A stretch of 64,000 nucleotides of DNA from Trichobilharzia regenti (Eukaryota > Platyhelminthes > Trematoda > Strigeidida > Schistosomatidae), in assembly GCA_944472135.2 (NCBI GenBank), contig OX235263.1, positions 5,687,517 to 5,751,516 of the forward strand. The letters run 5' to 3'. Positions 10,925 through 20,530 of this stretch are shown here, one piece after another. The notes beneath the pieces were generated by a model. The model did not search any database, was not told the DNA's origin, and saw only the letters and a list, made by a program, of their open reading frames with translations. A program made the translations under genes and the position numbers. The first letter of the stretch is position 1; the number at the start of each line of letters is the position of its first letter.

Positions 10925-11300
10925 GTTGGGTGGGTTATTCCAGAATGTCTTAATTATTGGTATTAGAATGGTGGCCACATCGCAAACTTGGTTGATAGTG
11001 AATTCAGTCGGCAGTAAACACCAAGGACTAGATACGTCACATTAAGTTATTGACTAGTGTCAAATCGAAAATATCCAATATAGTCAATCCTAAAGGGGGT
11101 CGATCGCTGACCTGAATAACTCAGTGGTGGTAATGTCTCTGACTGAAGGCGGCGCTTCGTGACACGCGTTCGAATCTCAGAAAAGACATGAATTCTTTCG
11201 AGGTCGCAGACACGCCTCGCTGATTGGCGAGTGCCAACTAGCATGAACCTAGGTCAAGCAAGGCTTCCTGTGGCCGATTACCTCCAATCATCTAATATCA
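10925..11300 (+). repeat. S4 repeat, tail followed by the head of a second unit
   Basis: Positions 10965-11075 match the S4 tail (GTGGCCACATCGC, TAGATACGTCACATT). Then 11103-11300 holds a tRNA-like head (AATAGCTCAGTGGTGG as A-box region, CGTTCGAATCTC as B box) and the body GCCAACTAGCATGAACC. Tail-then-head order implies remains of more than one unit. Confidence 0.5.
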
Positions 11301-11404
11301 AGGATTTGATTCACTTTTAAGATTTATGACGAACTGATTTCGCTTAGAGGATCCTTGAAGATCAGTAAAATTGACAGAAGTTAGAATTCCTGGGTAATTG
11401 GGAT

Positions 11405-11590
11405 TCATTGCAGTGGCTGAATGGTTAGCGAGCTCTTTTCGTCATATGAAGGTGCTGGGTCAGATCCTTGGTGGTGGTGTTATAGGTGTGTACTGACTGC
11501 TTCGAAGGTTTCCTAAATTAGGAATAAACAGCTGTCGAATACTCCATGATTGTCAACAGTGGTTCTGAAACTCGTTTCAGTCCGTGATTA
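11405..11590 (+). repeat. H2 repeat, decayed
   Basis: The tRNA-like head (CAGTGGCTGAATGGTTAGC) is followed by a decayed hammerhead-like region with AACAGCTGTCGAATACTCC. The tail contains the AGTGGTTCTGAAAC block typical of H2. Confidence 0.5.
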
Positions 11591-11887
11591 TTCTTGTCAG
11601 CAATGAAATCCCTGAAATACACGTACCGATCAAAATCATCCACTCGTTGTAGCCTATACACAGGCAATCGATCTTTGCAACCTACTGTCTAAAACTGTCT
11701 AAAACTTTCTCGAGAGACGCAAAATCAAAAGACACTCTAAAGACGGTTATTCGTCGATAGGTCTATGGTTTTATTCAACCATAGGAACGTCAAAAACTAA
11801 AAATAACCTCAACAATGCCGTTGGATAGCTACACGGGCAGGGTAACTTTCTAGTATAAAGCAAGTACGGTACTATACGTATCAGAAA

Positions 11888-12085
11888 CGTGTCAGTCCAT
11901 ACTCTTTCAACTCCTCTTCACACGATCTCTTCCATGTCACCCTTGCACTGACAGCCCACTCGCCGCTTCCCTTTCGGCCTGGTTCCACTCGAGTAATGGC
12001 CTGAGGCGCGCGCGATGTCACCCAGCGACCGCCTGAACCAGTGTCCAATCCATCTCCATCCACTTTCTCCTGCATATTTGTGGAA
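11888..12085 (-). mobile_element. RTE-A LINE fragment
   Basis: Encodes part of the RTE-A C-terminus (SRAPQAITRVEPGRKGSG, VTWKRSCEEELKEYGLT). Both element ends are missing, so it is a rearranged internal piece. Confidence 0.6.
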
Positions 12086-12409
12086 CATCCAGTCTGCAAA
12101 GCGGTGCGTATACTATACTCTGTTAGGAGAAATTGTAAATTCGTACTAGTTGTTTTTTAATTTGATACGATATGGTGATACAAGCACACCAAAACATTTT
12201 TCAGATAAAAACTATATAGTACTGATTACCTGAGATGAGTAGATGTGCACCGCTCAAATAAATCAAGTAGTGTCTGCTAGCCAGATCATCTAAATATCGG
12301 ACGAACATTGTGCTCGTTTGGCGTCTAGATCATCAGCTAGCAAGCACTACTGATTCATGCGAGTAGTGCCTAACTACTAATACCAATCAATATTATATTA
12401 TATTATAGT

Positions 12410-12775
12410 TACCAAGGTTCCAGTAGGAAGTCGTGATCAGTAGGGTGCAGCGGGTCGGGTGTGAGGACAAATACTCGACACCGAAGACATTGGCTAGCGG
12501 TTGCGCTATGTCGTGAATTGGCAGCACTTAGAATTATAGGACCATTGGATGGGGTCCTTAATGGCTTATTGGTATACGAGCTCACCTTGTAACCAGAAGG
12601 TCCTGGGTTGGAATCCCGGTGGGTGCGTACCGATGAAGAGTCCCAAACTAGGCTGACGAAACAGCTGTCCAGTACTCCCATGTTCTCCAGTTGTTCTCTA
12701 ACTGATGTCAGCTCATGATGAAATATTGAAACCAATCAAATCCCTACACACCAACACTTAAATACCAATATTATA
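12410..12775 (+). repeat. H2 repeat, one of the best copies
   Basis: Order: upstream region (GGAAGTCGTGATCAGTAGGG, GACATTGGCTAGCGG), tRNA-like head (ATGGCTTATTGGTATACGAG, then GGTTGGAATCCCGG), hammerhead-like fold at 12625-12679, then a tail with TGATGTCAGCTCATGATG and ACCAATCAAATCCCTAC. The same order occurs at 23105, 30499, 36055, 43620 and 60640. Confidence 0.65.
12625..12679 (+). ncRNA. Hammerhead-like fold of the H2 family
   Basis: Stem I pairs GTACCG with CAGTAC (one mismatch here, perfect as GTACTG in other copies). The core is ATGAAGA, stem II has GTCC with loop CAAACTA, then CGAAA, stem III ACAG/CTGT without a loop, and cleavage site GTC|CAGTAC. The topology equals that of the Sm-alpha hammerhead, but core position 3 is A instead of C. 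This copy also has an insertion in the returning arm of stem II. Confidence 0.5.
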
Positions 12776-13489
12776 TTATTATTTGCTATTGTTCCTTTGG
12801 GTTCCGATCAGCACACATGGGGCTTCCAGTTCACATCTCCATTTTGTTCTATTTTCTGCCATCCCCTTTTGCTGGCCTCACGTTTGTCTATAGTTTCCCA
12901 TCTTCTCCTCTCACGACTTCCTTGGTTTCACCTCAGAGCCATCGCCTAATATATCCCTTCCCATTAGGGAGCCATTCGAGCTATGGCCTGGTGCGCGATG
13001 TCACTCGACGGGCTTCTCGGCGTGTGCTCACTCCATCTCCATTTTTCCAGAATATTTGTTGAGCAATTGGTTCTCGGTTAATTTATTCGCAGGGTTTTAT
13101 GTTGAAAATGCTCTCTGGTTAAGCATCTAATCTTCAATATGTAGCCAGAGTATGCAGTTGTTGACGAAAGTCTTCAGCTAGCAATTGCAAATGGTTTTTA
13201 CGACGCGCGTGTCAAGTTTCTGATACATACAGAATAACTCATCGACTTAACAGTTGTTTTAAAAATTCGAGTCTTGTTCTTTATGCAACTGAGTTAGTGC
13301 AGAAGATTTCCAAACTGATTCCAGAGTGCTGAAGATCTGCCTCGCCTTTTTCAATTGTGGTTATAACGTGGTCATCCATGCTGCCCGCCTGAATTTGAGA
13401 GGATGATCTCTGGATAAGTGAAGGAAGTCACACCTTTCAAATATCTTCCGTTGAGGGTGATCGCTGCTGATTGTTGTTGTGGATGCTGT
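12776..13489 (-). mobile_element. RTE-A LINE, 3' part, interrupted by a solo LTR
   Basis: Minus-strand C-terminal region and 3' end (ATATTATATTATTATT then GTTCCTTTGGGTTCC). It is colinear with RTE-A copies at 7117 and 59133 up to 13489, where an LTR is inserted, and continues at 13828. Coding frames are heavily mutated. Confidence 0.6.
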
Positions 13490-13827
13490 TGTGGTGAGAG
13501 CAGGCTGCTAGCCAATTAATAGACATTAATTTACGTCAATGTCTCGGTCTCTAGTATTAGCCGTGAGAAAATATGAACAAGACTGATTCAACAACCAATC
13601 GCAGCAGACTTAACGTGGGAAAATACGATTCGTAGATATATGGCTTGACTTTCTGAGAAACCAGTCACAAACAGTACAGAATAACCTTGAGCAAGAAACA
13701 ACCAATCAGAAGACTGTGTTTGTCTTCTTGAATAAGCTTTGATAATGTACATGAAATATATATATAAATACGTGTTGATTTCCTTAATAAACTATCTGTT
13801 GCTTGCCCCCTATCTTCTTTTGTTCCA
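13490..13827 (+). mobile_element. Solo LTR of a Ty3/gypsy-like retrotransposon
   Basis: Starts TGTGGTGAGAGC and ends TTGTTCCA, 338 bases, with AATAAACTATCTGTTGC (likely poly-A signal) near the end. It interrupts RTE-A and is flanked by CTGT on both sides (13486-13489 and 13828-13831), a plausible 4-base target duplication. It is related to the LTR at 15155-15459, which keeps the same start and end motifs. No internal region remains. Confidence 0.7.
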
Positions 13828-14430
13828 CTGTTGCTGTTGGTTGGATGGTTAGTTAGCTTAATCACCGCCGTCTTCTCTATGTTTTATTTGGAGTTCCTGT
13901 CTCCCTGCTTCTTCAGCCAGTTTGTTGGTTTCCGCCTGTAAGTTTTCGAGTTTCTGTTAAATTAAAAAAAATAATCCTTGAAGTCTAGACCTTCTAGAGT
14001 TTTCTTATGTGTCCAACGGATTCCTGACATTTCGTGCCACGCTCACGGTTTTCTGCCTAATCCAGCCCAGCACAATTGGGAATATCATCGGTGATAAGAG
14101 ACAGGAAACTTTGTCTCACTCCTGTATGCACTTCAAACGCCTCTCTGAGATTTCCATTGTGGATCGTCTGACACATGGTATTGTCATATAGCTGTCAAAT
14201 GGGGTTCATAAAAATTTAGTCTCCAAATTGCATCTGGTTAAAGCTATCTTTTGAAGACCTTTACGAAATCAATGGAATTGAGGTTGAGATTTGACTGCCA
14301 CTCTATGCTTTGTTTGTCAGCAATGCGTAAAATTGAAATTTTTCTCAGCAAATGATTTGCCTTTGTTGAATCCAGCTTGTTCCAGTTGGCCGAGTTCTGT
14401 GTCCAGTAAATTATCAATCAATATATAGTA
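13828..14430 (-). mobile_element. RTE-A LINE, continuation after the solo LTR
   Basis: Resumes the copy from 13489 (TGTTGCTGTTGGTTGGATGG aligns with the glutamine-rich linker). It then runs through the region corresponding to the RT catalytic and upstream parts, ending near the RT palm equivalent at about 14430. Many stops. Confidence 0.55.
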
Positions 14431-14529
14431 CACATTTTTATCAAAATGTTTGGTTTCTTTATTATCACTAATGGTTTCAACCAGAACATAATATATTTTG
14501 TGGATAATTTTGGCTTCTTATCAATACTA

Positions 14530-15459
14530 CGGTGAAATGTCACCACGCCAGACTGCGTGGTCGTTTCTTGAATTTCAGATTGCCAATCTGCAAATTGTAT
14601 CTGCCTATGCTAAGTTTGCCGTGATTAGTTGTTGAATCAGTCTTTGTTCGTATTTTTCTCATGACCGATATTGGGGACGTAAACACTGACGGAAATTACT
14701 GTCTACCAATTTTGGCTTGCAGCTCTCACCACACTCATCTCCCTGTCAAAGACTTGTGAGTGAAGTCGGTTCGGTCTTCTTGGTTCTAAGGGCTTTGCTC
14801 GTTTTTCTTGCTGTCTGGAATCTCGGCACTCACTGATGTTAACCTGTTTCTATTTGTTTACCATTGCGATTGTGCCTGCGTAACCCCATCTCAAAGTGAC
14901 CATATGTGGTACTTCCACTTTGGAAAGTGTTTGCCTTACCCTGTCGAACATTCGTCGGTATTTCACCTCACACTTTCATATGCTGCTTTCTCCCGACCTC
15001 CCAGCATCGTCCCAAGTAACAGCCTCATCGCTGACAGATCTTGAACGCCACTCAACTGCGCAGAAGCCTCGAAGTCCTGCTCGAAGATCCATATATCTCC
15101 ATCAAAAATTGCAGGGCATAGACTTTCCATTTGTTGGTAGGCAGCGACACCAAATGTAACAACAGAAGACAAAGGCCAGGCAACAGATCGTTTATTTAGG
15201 AAATCAACACATATTTATAGATTTCCATGTACATTATTATAGATTATTGTAGGCAGACAAACACAGTCCTCTGATTGGTGGTTTCTCGCTGAACGTTAAT
15301 CTTTCATCTCTTTTTGTGGCCGTTTATTGAAGATCAAATTATCTATCTGCAAATTGTATCCGCCTACGCAAACAAGTCTATTGTGATTGGTTGTTGAGTC
15401 AGTCTTTGTTCTTATTTTTCCCATTGTCTACCAATTTGGCTAACAGCTAGCTCTCACCA
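14530..15459 (-). mobile_element. Collapsed LTR retrotransposon with a gag fragment
   Basis: On the minus strand an LTR (15459-15155, ending TTGTTACA-like) is followed by a 69-codon frame at 15172-14963, which holds AIFDGDIWIFEQDFEA and LRLLLGTMLGG-like residues of a gag type. A second LTR then begins TGTGGTGAGAGC at 14733 and breaks off near 14530. TGGTGTCGCTGCC just after the first LTR could be the primer-binding site. Protease, RT, RNase H and integrase are missing, so about all of pol has been deleted. Confidence 0.6.
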
Positions 15460-15467
15460 AATTAGTA

Positions 15468-15720
15468 ATATGGAAGAGCAATATAGTTTCATTAGAAGTC
15501 ATAAGTCACAAGGAGTGGATGCATCTGCGCTAGCCATTGAGAACGATTTTTAGCCATATCACCCATTGTTTCAGCCGTTGGTTTTTACAGTCAGGTAGTA
15601 TACACCTTCCTACGTGGCTAGCTGACTTAAACTAACTATCGTGGATTTCATTGACTGATGAAGCCTTGTTTCGGTTTGACCTCCGTTAGCTCTTTTCCAG
15701 CCTGATGAGGAAGGCTATGC
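15468..15720 (-). mobile_element. RTE-B LINE fragment
   Basis: Matches the RTE-B 3' region (CACAAGGAGTGGATGCATCT, then the block with TTTGACCTCCGTTAGCTC). Neither end of the element is present. Confidence 0.55.
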
Positions 15721-15849
15721 AGCTGGTAGGAAGCTGTGGACTTGAGTTTCATGTTTCTTAGTACTTGTCTGCAACAACACAAAACACTCGTTGAAAGACA
15801 TGAATCACTGTCTAAATGACCAACCAATCTCTCTGTTGACGACTGACTT

Positions 15850-15975
15850 GCGGCTAATTGTGAGCCTGAATAGCCAAGTGGCAACTTCTCTAACTGCAGC
15901 ACTAGAAGTCGTCGTTTCGAATCTGTTCCTTGAAGATTTCAGATGAGTGCGATTGAACACGATACCTAGGTCCAA
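15850..15975 (+). repeat. S4 repeat head, partial
   Basis: CCTGAATAGCCAAGTGGCAA (A-box region) and GTTTCGAATCTG (B box) match the S4 heads at 11103 and 45430; the body is diverged. Confidence 0.45.
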
Positions 15976-16384
15976 GGCATCCTTCTCATTGCCTTCAAAT
16001 ATCCTTTGTAAAGCTCTTGACTATTTCGATTACATTTGACCAAATTTTGCTGTATCGGTTTCACGCTCACTATAGGTATGAGAAAAAAATGTGAATATGG
16101 AGTGTTATTATTGTTGTTTAAAGTCGTTGTAAAATGATTGTGTTTTTTTTCGTTTGAGATAAAAGCAGATGTTTTTGATGTTGGACTGAATGACTGACTA
16201 TTCATTCTGTGATCTATTGTTCAGATTTATTTCTCAAGATATACATACTACTTGAAAGCACTTCCGATTGATGTAAAAATGGTCTGTTTCTGAGATATAC
16301 TATGCGTTTTATGTATATATATATACATTTGTTATTGACATAAAATCAATAAAGGATGTATGCATTTATATATTTTGGTGTGGT
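15976..16384. other. Unassigned AT-rich DNA
   Basis: Contains a short TATATATATATA run near 16315 and T-rich stretches. No coding or known repeat signal. Confidence 0.5.
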
Positions 16385-17121
16385 TGTGTCATCTAAGCTG
16401 GAGAGTTAATTTGCGAAGTTTTCATCGCCCCCAACTAGGCAACATCTTCAGCGCATACTTCAATTCGTTGAGGTGAGCTTTTAGATTTCTCCACGAGTTT
16501 AGTTTATTAGTCATTTCTCCTAGTGGGTGACCTTGGACGTGATTGGTTGTGTGTTTTGTGTGTTTTCACACCTTCTAGGCAGCTACTTGTATTGGAACTG
16601 ATTGTTTCCTTAACTTGAAGTTTGACGCTTTGTGTGTGAGGTTTCTTCCTTATCGGCTGGTATATTTTGCCTATCTTGATGTGTCTATTGATTGATGATT
16701 CACCGGAATACCAGGCTTCTAAAAACTCTGTAGTATTCTTGGTATTTCCTCTGTCTAATATTCGAACATTGTCCCAGTCGAATTGATGTCCGTGGTTGTT
16801 TGTATGCAGCGATATGAGCGAGGGAGTGGATATCATGTCTTTTGACGGCTAGCTTATGTTCGTGGATAAGAAGACGAAGGGGACGTCCACTTTGGCCAAT
16901 GTAGTGTTTCTCGCAGTTGTTACAATTGATTTTGTAGATGATGTTGGTTTTATCTTTTTTCATTGTTAAGTCTTTTGTTTGACATAGAACCAGCTGAGTG
17001 AAGTGATTTTGTTGGTTTGTGTGAGACGTCAATTCCTAAAGGTTTGAAGAGTCTCTCAGTGATTTCTGAGATGTTCTTTATATATGGTATGGTGATTTTC
17101 TTTGTGCTTTCCTTGGGGGCC
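16385..17121 (-). mobile_element. Penelope-like element, C-terminal half with GIY-YIG endonuclease
   Basis: Minus-strand frames give IPYIKNISEITERLFKPLG (after RT), then the GIY-YIG module NCNNCEKHYIGQSGRPLRL with IHEHKLAVKRHD. A C-terminal region follows (SSINRHIKIGKIYQPIRKK and NQSRPRSPTRRND, then stop). A frameshift splits the module from the C-terminus near 16720. RT is missing upstream because the copy breaks off at 17121 against an inverted piece of the same family. A close relative begins at 63190. Confidence 0.75.
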
Positions 17122-17455
17122 TTTGGTTTGTATTCCAGTGAATCATTATTCAATAGAAACATCCAGATTGACAAAATTTACCAACCAGTTAGAAGGAAAC
17201 CTCACACACACAAAAAGTCAAACGTCAGGTCAAAGAAGTAATCAGTTCCAATACAAGCAGTCGAGAAGGTGTGAACACATACACACACACACACAAATCA
17301 CATTCAAACCACCCCTGAGAGAGGTGACTAGCAAACTAAACTCGTAGAGAAATCTAAAAGCTCACTTCAACGAACTGAAGTATGCGGTGAAGATGTTGAG
17401 GAGTAGGTAGCAATGAAAGCGTCACAAATTAACTATCCAGCTCAGAGATCAAAAC
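17122..17455 (+). mobile_element. Inverted fragment of the same PLE
   Basis: Plus-strand reading YSSESLFNRNIQIDKIYQP followed by RKPHTHKKSN-like residues matches the C-terminus of the neighbouring minus-strand copy. It continues into the same 3' UTR (ACTGAAGTATGCGGTGAAGA). The two pieces meet head to head at 17121/17122. A short CA repeat lies at 17276-17297. Confidence 0.65.
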
Positions 17456-17800
17456 CACAAAAAATCATCCACCTGAGCTAGAAATCTTCTCTATTAAATC
17501 TAAATCTCACGTTCATTTATATGTATCTGTGTATGTTTGTGTGTGTGTGTGTGTGTGAAAATCGGTAATCATGACAAATACAAAAATAGCTCGAACGCAT
17601 CTTACAGCTAAATGAACAGGGCAACTGAATCAATAATAACGATAAGCAGTCTAAGACTTAAGGAGAAATCTCCCTTCAAGAAACCTCGGTTGTCGGCTTT
17701 AGTCCTTGGAAATTCAGTTTCCAGTGTACATTATATGAATAGAGATATAAAAACACATGAGTCGATTTTCAATTTTATTCGTTTTGTAGCGATTTTCTTC
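17456..17800. other. Unassigned DNA with a GT microsatellite
   Basis: GT repeats at about 17531-17560. The rest shows no similarity to other parts of the window. Confidence 0.5.
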
Positions 17801-18180
17801 GACTGGTTGGCGGATTTCATCATGATGAGTTGACATCAGTTAGAGAACCGTTGGAAAATTTGGGAGTGCTGGATAGCTGTTTTGTCAGCCTACTTCGGCA
17901 CTCTACTCACTCACTTCCAGGGGTTCGAATACAGGACCTTCCAGTTGCCAGGCAAACTAGCTCGTAGATTATTCAGCCTTATCGGATCCGACTCACGATT
18001 CATTTTGGGGAAACCATCAACCAATGTCATCGGCAAGAATTTGTCCACACTCCAGATAAGATGGACCTCACTGCTTGCTGGTGACGACTTCTCACTAGAA
18101 CTGCAGGCAACTTGGTTCTGTAGCTAGTTACTAGCATGCATCAGATTGGTTTAAGGTCGTGCTAAAATTACGAATTGGTA
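17801..18180 (-). repeat. H2 repeat
   Basis: Minus-strand copy: tail (TGACATCAGTTAGAGAACCG as printed), hammerhead-like region around 17865-17905 (GGATAGCTGTTTTGTCAG), tRNA-like head with GGGGTTCGAATACAGGACC, then the upstream region with CTCACTAGAACTGC. Confidence 0.55.
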
Positions 18181-18209
18181 GAAGTTAGAATGCATAGTCT
18201 AGTCATTGA

Positions 18210-18280
18210 ATCGGATCCGAGTGGCTGAACGGTCTACAACCTAGCTCGCCTTGTAACTGGAAGGTTCTTGGTTCGAAAGT
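18210..18280 (+). repeat. H2 tRNA-like head
   Basis: GATCCGAGTGGCTGAACGG and TTGTAACTGGAAGGTTCTTG match H2 heads. The unit breaks off after the B-box region. Confidence 0.45.
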
Positions 18281-18570
18281 ACACGATCTATAAGTTTTGT
18301 GAGTGATAATCTGTTAACATTATTATTAAGGGAATAATATTCGTCAAAGTGTACATAATAACATAAACTGGGGTCATTGTAGTCGATTTAATACAATGAT
18401 AGACATCTAGATATGATAATATTGGAACACAAGTAAACCTCGTAAAAAACAAAAATAAATGAATTTAGCTTGTGTTAACCATACAAGACTGAATGAGAAA
18501 AAATTTTAGCGCCTGATTTCAACTCATATCATAGTTTGAACACTACTTGTCAAGAGCAATACTCAACTAT

Positions 18571-18645
18571 GATATTCGATTAGCAAATATCCTGAAAAAG
18601 CTAACAATATGTCAGACAAATTAATTAAAATGTTTTAAGTAGAAG
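18571..18645 (+). repeat. Long direct repeat flanking RTE-A, left copy
   Basis: About 75 bases (ATTCGATTAGCAAATATCC through TGTTTTAAGTAGAAGAGGGA) recur imperfectly at 19498-19576, on the other side of the RTE-A copy between them. Confidence 0.6.
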
Positions 18646-19495
18646 AGGGAAAGCAGCAAAGACAGGACTCCAAGTGAACATAGACAAAGCGAAAGTTATG
18701 AAAATAACCAACCAACAACAACAATAACAGCAGCGACAACCAGCGTCAATCACCATCAACGGGAGGGATTTGAAAGAGGTTACTTCATTCAATTATCTAG
18801 CATTGAGCATTGTCTCAACTACAAGCCACAGGAACGGACGAGGATGTCTAATTGAGCGAGGATCGGGAAGGCGAGAAACACACACATTCATCAACCCACT
18901 GAAACTAATCTAATCTGGAAATCTTCGTCACTCAGCCAGCATCAAAAAGAAAATCCAATCGGATTTTCAATACAAACACGTCAAGTCAGTCAGTTCTTAT
19001 ATACGGAAGGGATAAGAAACTTGGCGAGCGGGTCATAAAGAATATTTCCAACAGCCTGTTGTAGACCTACCTTTATCGACCAATAACTGTCTTCTCTTGA
19101 TCTATACTGAAGATCAGATAGCCGAGCCGGAAAGAATCATCAACAAGAAACTATGGGCACAAACAAACAAAACAAGAACCAGTCACCAACCAACGAATAT
19201 GCAGGAGAAAATGGACGGAGATGGACTGGACACTGGTTGAGGCGGTCGCTGGGTGACATCGCGCGCGCATCAGGCCATTACTCGAGTGGAACCAGGCCGA
19301 AAGGGAAGCGGCGAGTGGGACGTCAGTGTAAGGATGACATGGAGGAGATCGTGTGAAGAGGAGTTGAAAGAGTGTGGACTGACATGGATGCAGATGAAAA
19401 GTACAGCAGAAGGAAGACAGAAGTGGCAAGTGGAGACATGCAACTGAAGCAGTATGTTCCACTAGGAACCCAAGGGTACCATAAATAATAATAAT
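18646..19495 (+). mobile_element. RTE-A LINE, 3' part
   Basis: Reads, with stops, GLQVNIDKAKVMKITNQ, GRDLKEVTSFNYLALSIV, MTSRAHQAITRVEPGRKG, VRMTWRRSCEEELKECGL and then the 3' end GGAACCCAAGGGTACC with an AATAATAAT tail. 5'-truncated after the RT catalytic motif. It lies between two long direct repeats. Confidence 0.7.
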
Positions 19496-19497
19496 GA

Positions 19498-19576
19498 TTT
19501 TCGATTGGGACATATCCTAAAAAAGCTTACAGTATATCAGAAAAAGTAATTATAATGTTTTAAATAGAAGAGGGAA
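19498..19576 (+). repeat. Long direct repeat flanking RTE-A, right copy
   Basis: TTTTCGATTGGGACATATCC through TTTTAAATAGAAGAGGGAAT matches 18571-18645 with scattered substitutions. Confidence 0.6.
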
Positions 19577-19917
19577 TGGAAGGTAAGTTAAAATGCTAAG
19601 GGATAAGAGTATCCTACTAAGGTAGATTCAAGGTGACTATTGTCTCTTTGTGTATTCATAGATTTGGCTTCTTCAATCTGATTGGACAAGCTTCAGTAAA
19701 TACAAGAGCCTGTTGTATTAGTTTGCTTACTTACTAACAGCAATAAGGCATTTTCCTAACAACACTGTATTTATGATAGCAGCTCTACAAATGTTGTGTG
19801 ACTGAAGCTCCTTGGCAGACCGTCATGGGGCAGTGTTCAATAACTCAAGCCAAGAAACATTCTTTTGCATGTCCAATGAATTTGCTTCTACAAACACATG
19901 TGAATTGATAGACACAT
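19577..19917. other. Unassigned intronic DNA
   Basis: No similarity to other parts of the window, no long open frame and no splice-flanked coding stretch seen. Confidence 0.45.
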
Positions 19918-20020
19918 TTTATCATGAGCTGACATCGGTTAGAGGACCGTTGGTAAACCAGGGAGTACTGGATCTCTAATCAATATCAGCTCATGATGAA
20001 ATCCGCCAACCAATCAAAAA
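19918..20020. repeat. H2 tails folded back on each other
   Basis: A minus-strand H2 tail (CATGAGCTGACATCGGTTAG) is followed within about 50 bases by a plus-strand one (ATATCAGCTCATGATGAAAT). Only tails remain. Confidence 0.5.
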
Positions 20021-20264
20021 AACATATTTCAGTTTGATGAGGATCTATGTCTTACCTGTTGCTTGCTCTATCCCCTTCGTTCTGTGTATGGCAAAAACAG
20101 ACCAGATGTATTATCGGTTCGTTTGATTGCTTTCTCCAAGGGACTCTTCATCATTTGAGTAGTATTAACTTTATGTAAACCTTCTGTCTGGAAAAAGTCT
20201 CTGACATAACTTCTCATTTATCATGTTCTGAGTTCTACTTATTTATAACTCTATTGTAGATAAG

Positions 20265-20366
20265 ATTTTATTTTGATAAAATCACACAGTGGTGTTATAC
20301 AGTAATATTAACTGATGCGACCACGTTTCGAGCGCAAAGTATTGCTTATAATCATATCAAGTCATT

Positions 20367-20402
<36 letters not shown>

Positions 20403-20530
20403 GCATGATAGTTGTGTGAGTGAGTGACTTGATATGATTATGAGTGGCAATAGTTTTGTGCTTAAAACGTGGTCACATCACTAAATATTACTGTATGATG
20501 CTGTGAGACTTTATCAAAAGAATGGATCCT
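20265..20530. repeat. Palindrome around a TA microsatellite
   Basis: Arms at 20265-20368 and 20420-20522 are reverse complements (for example TAATCATATCAAGTCATT against AGTGACTTGATATGATTATG, and ACCACGTTT against AAACGTGGT). Between them lies a pure TA run at about 20369-20399. The arms sit just beyond the 3' side of the PLE at 20531 and may be its inverted terminal repeats. Confidence 0.65.

Noticed and set aside
14963..15172. Independent small host gene
   Set aside because: It starts at the LTR border and reads as the beginning of gag in a collapsed LTR element, so it is treated as transposon.
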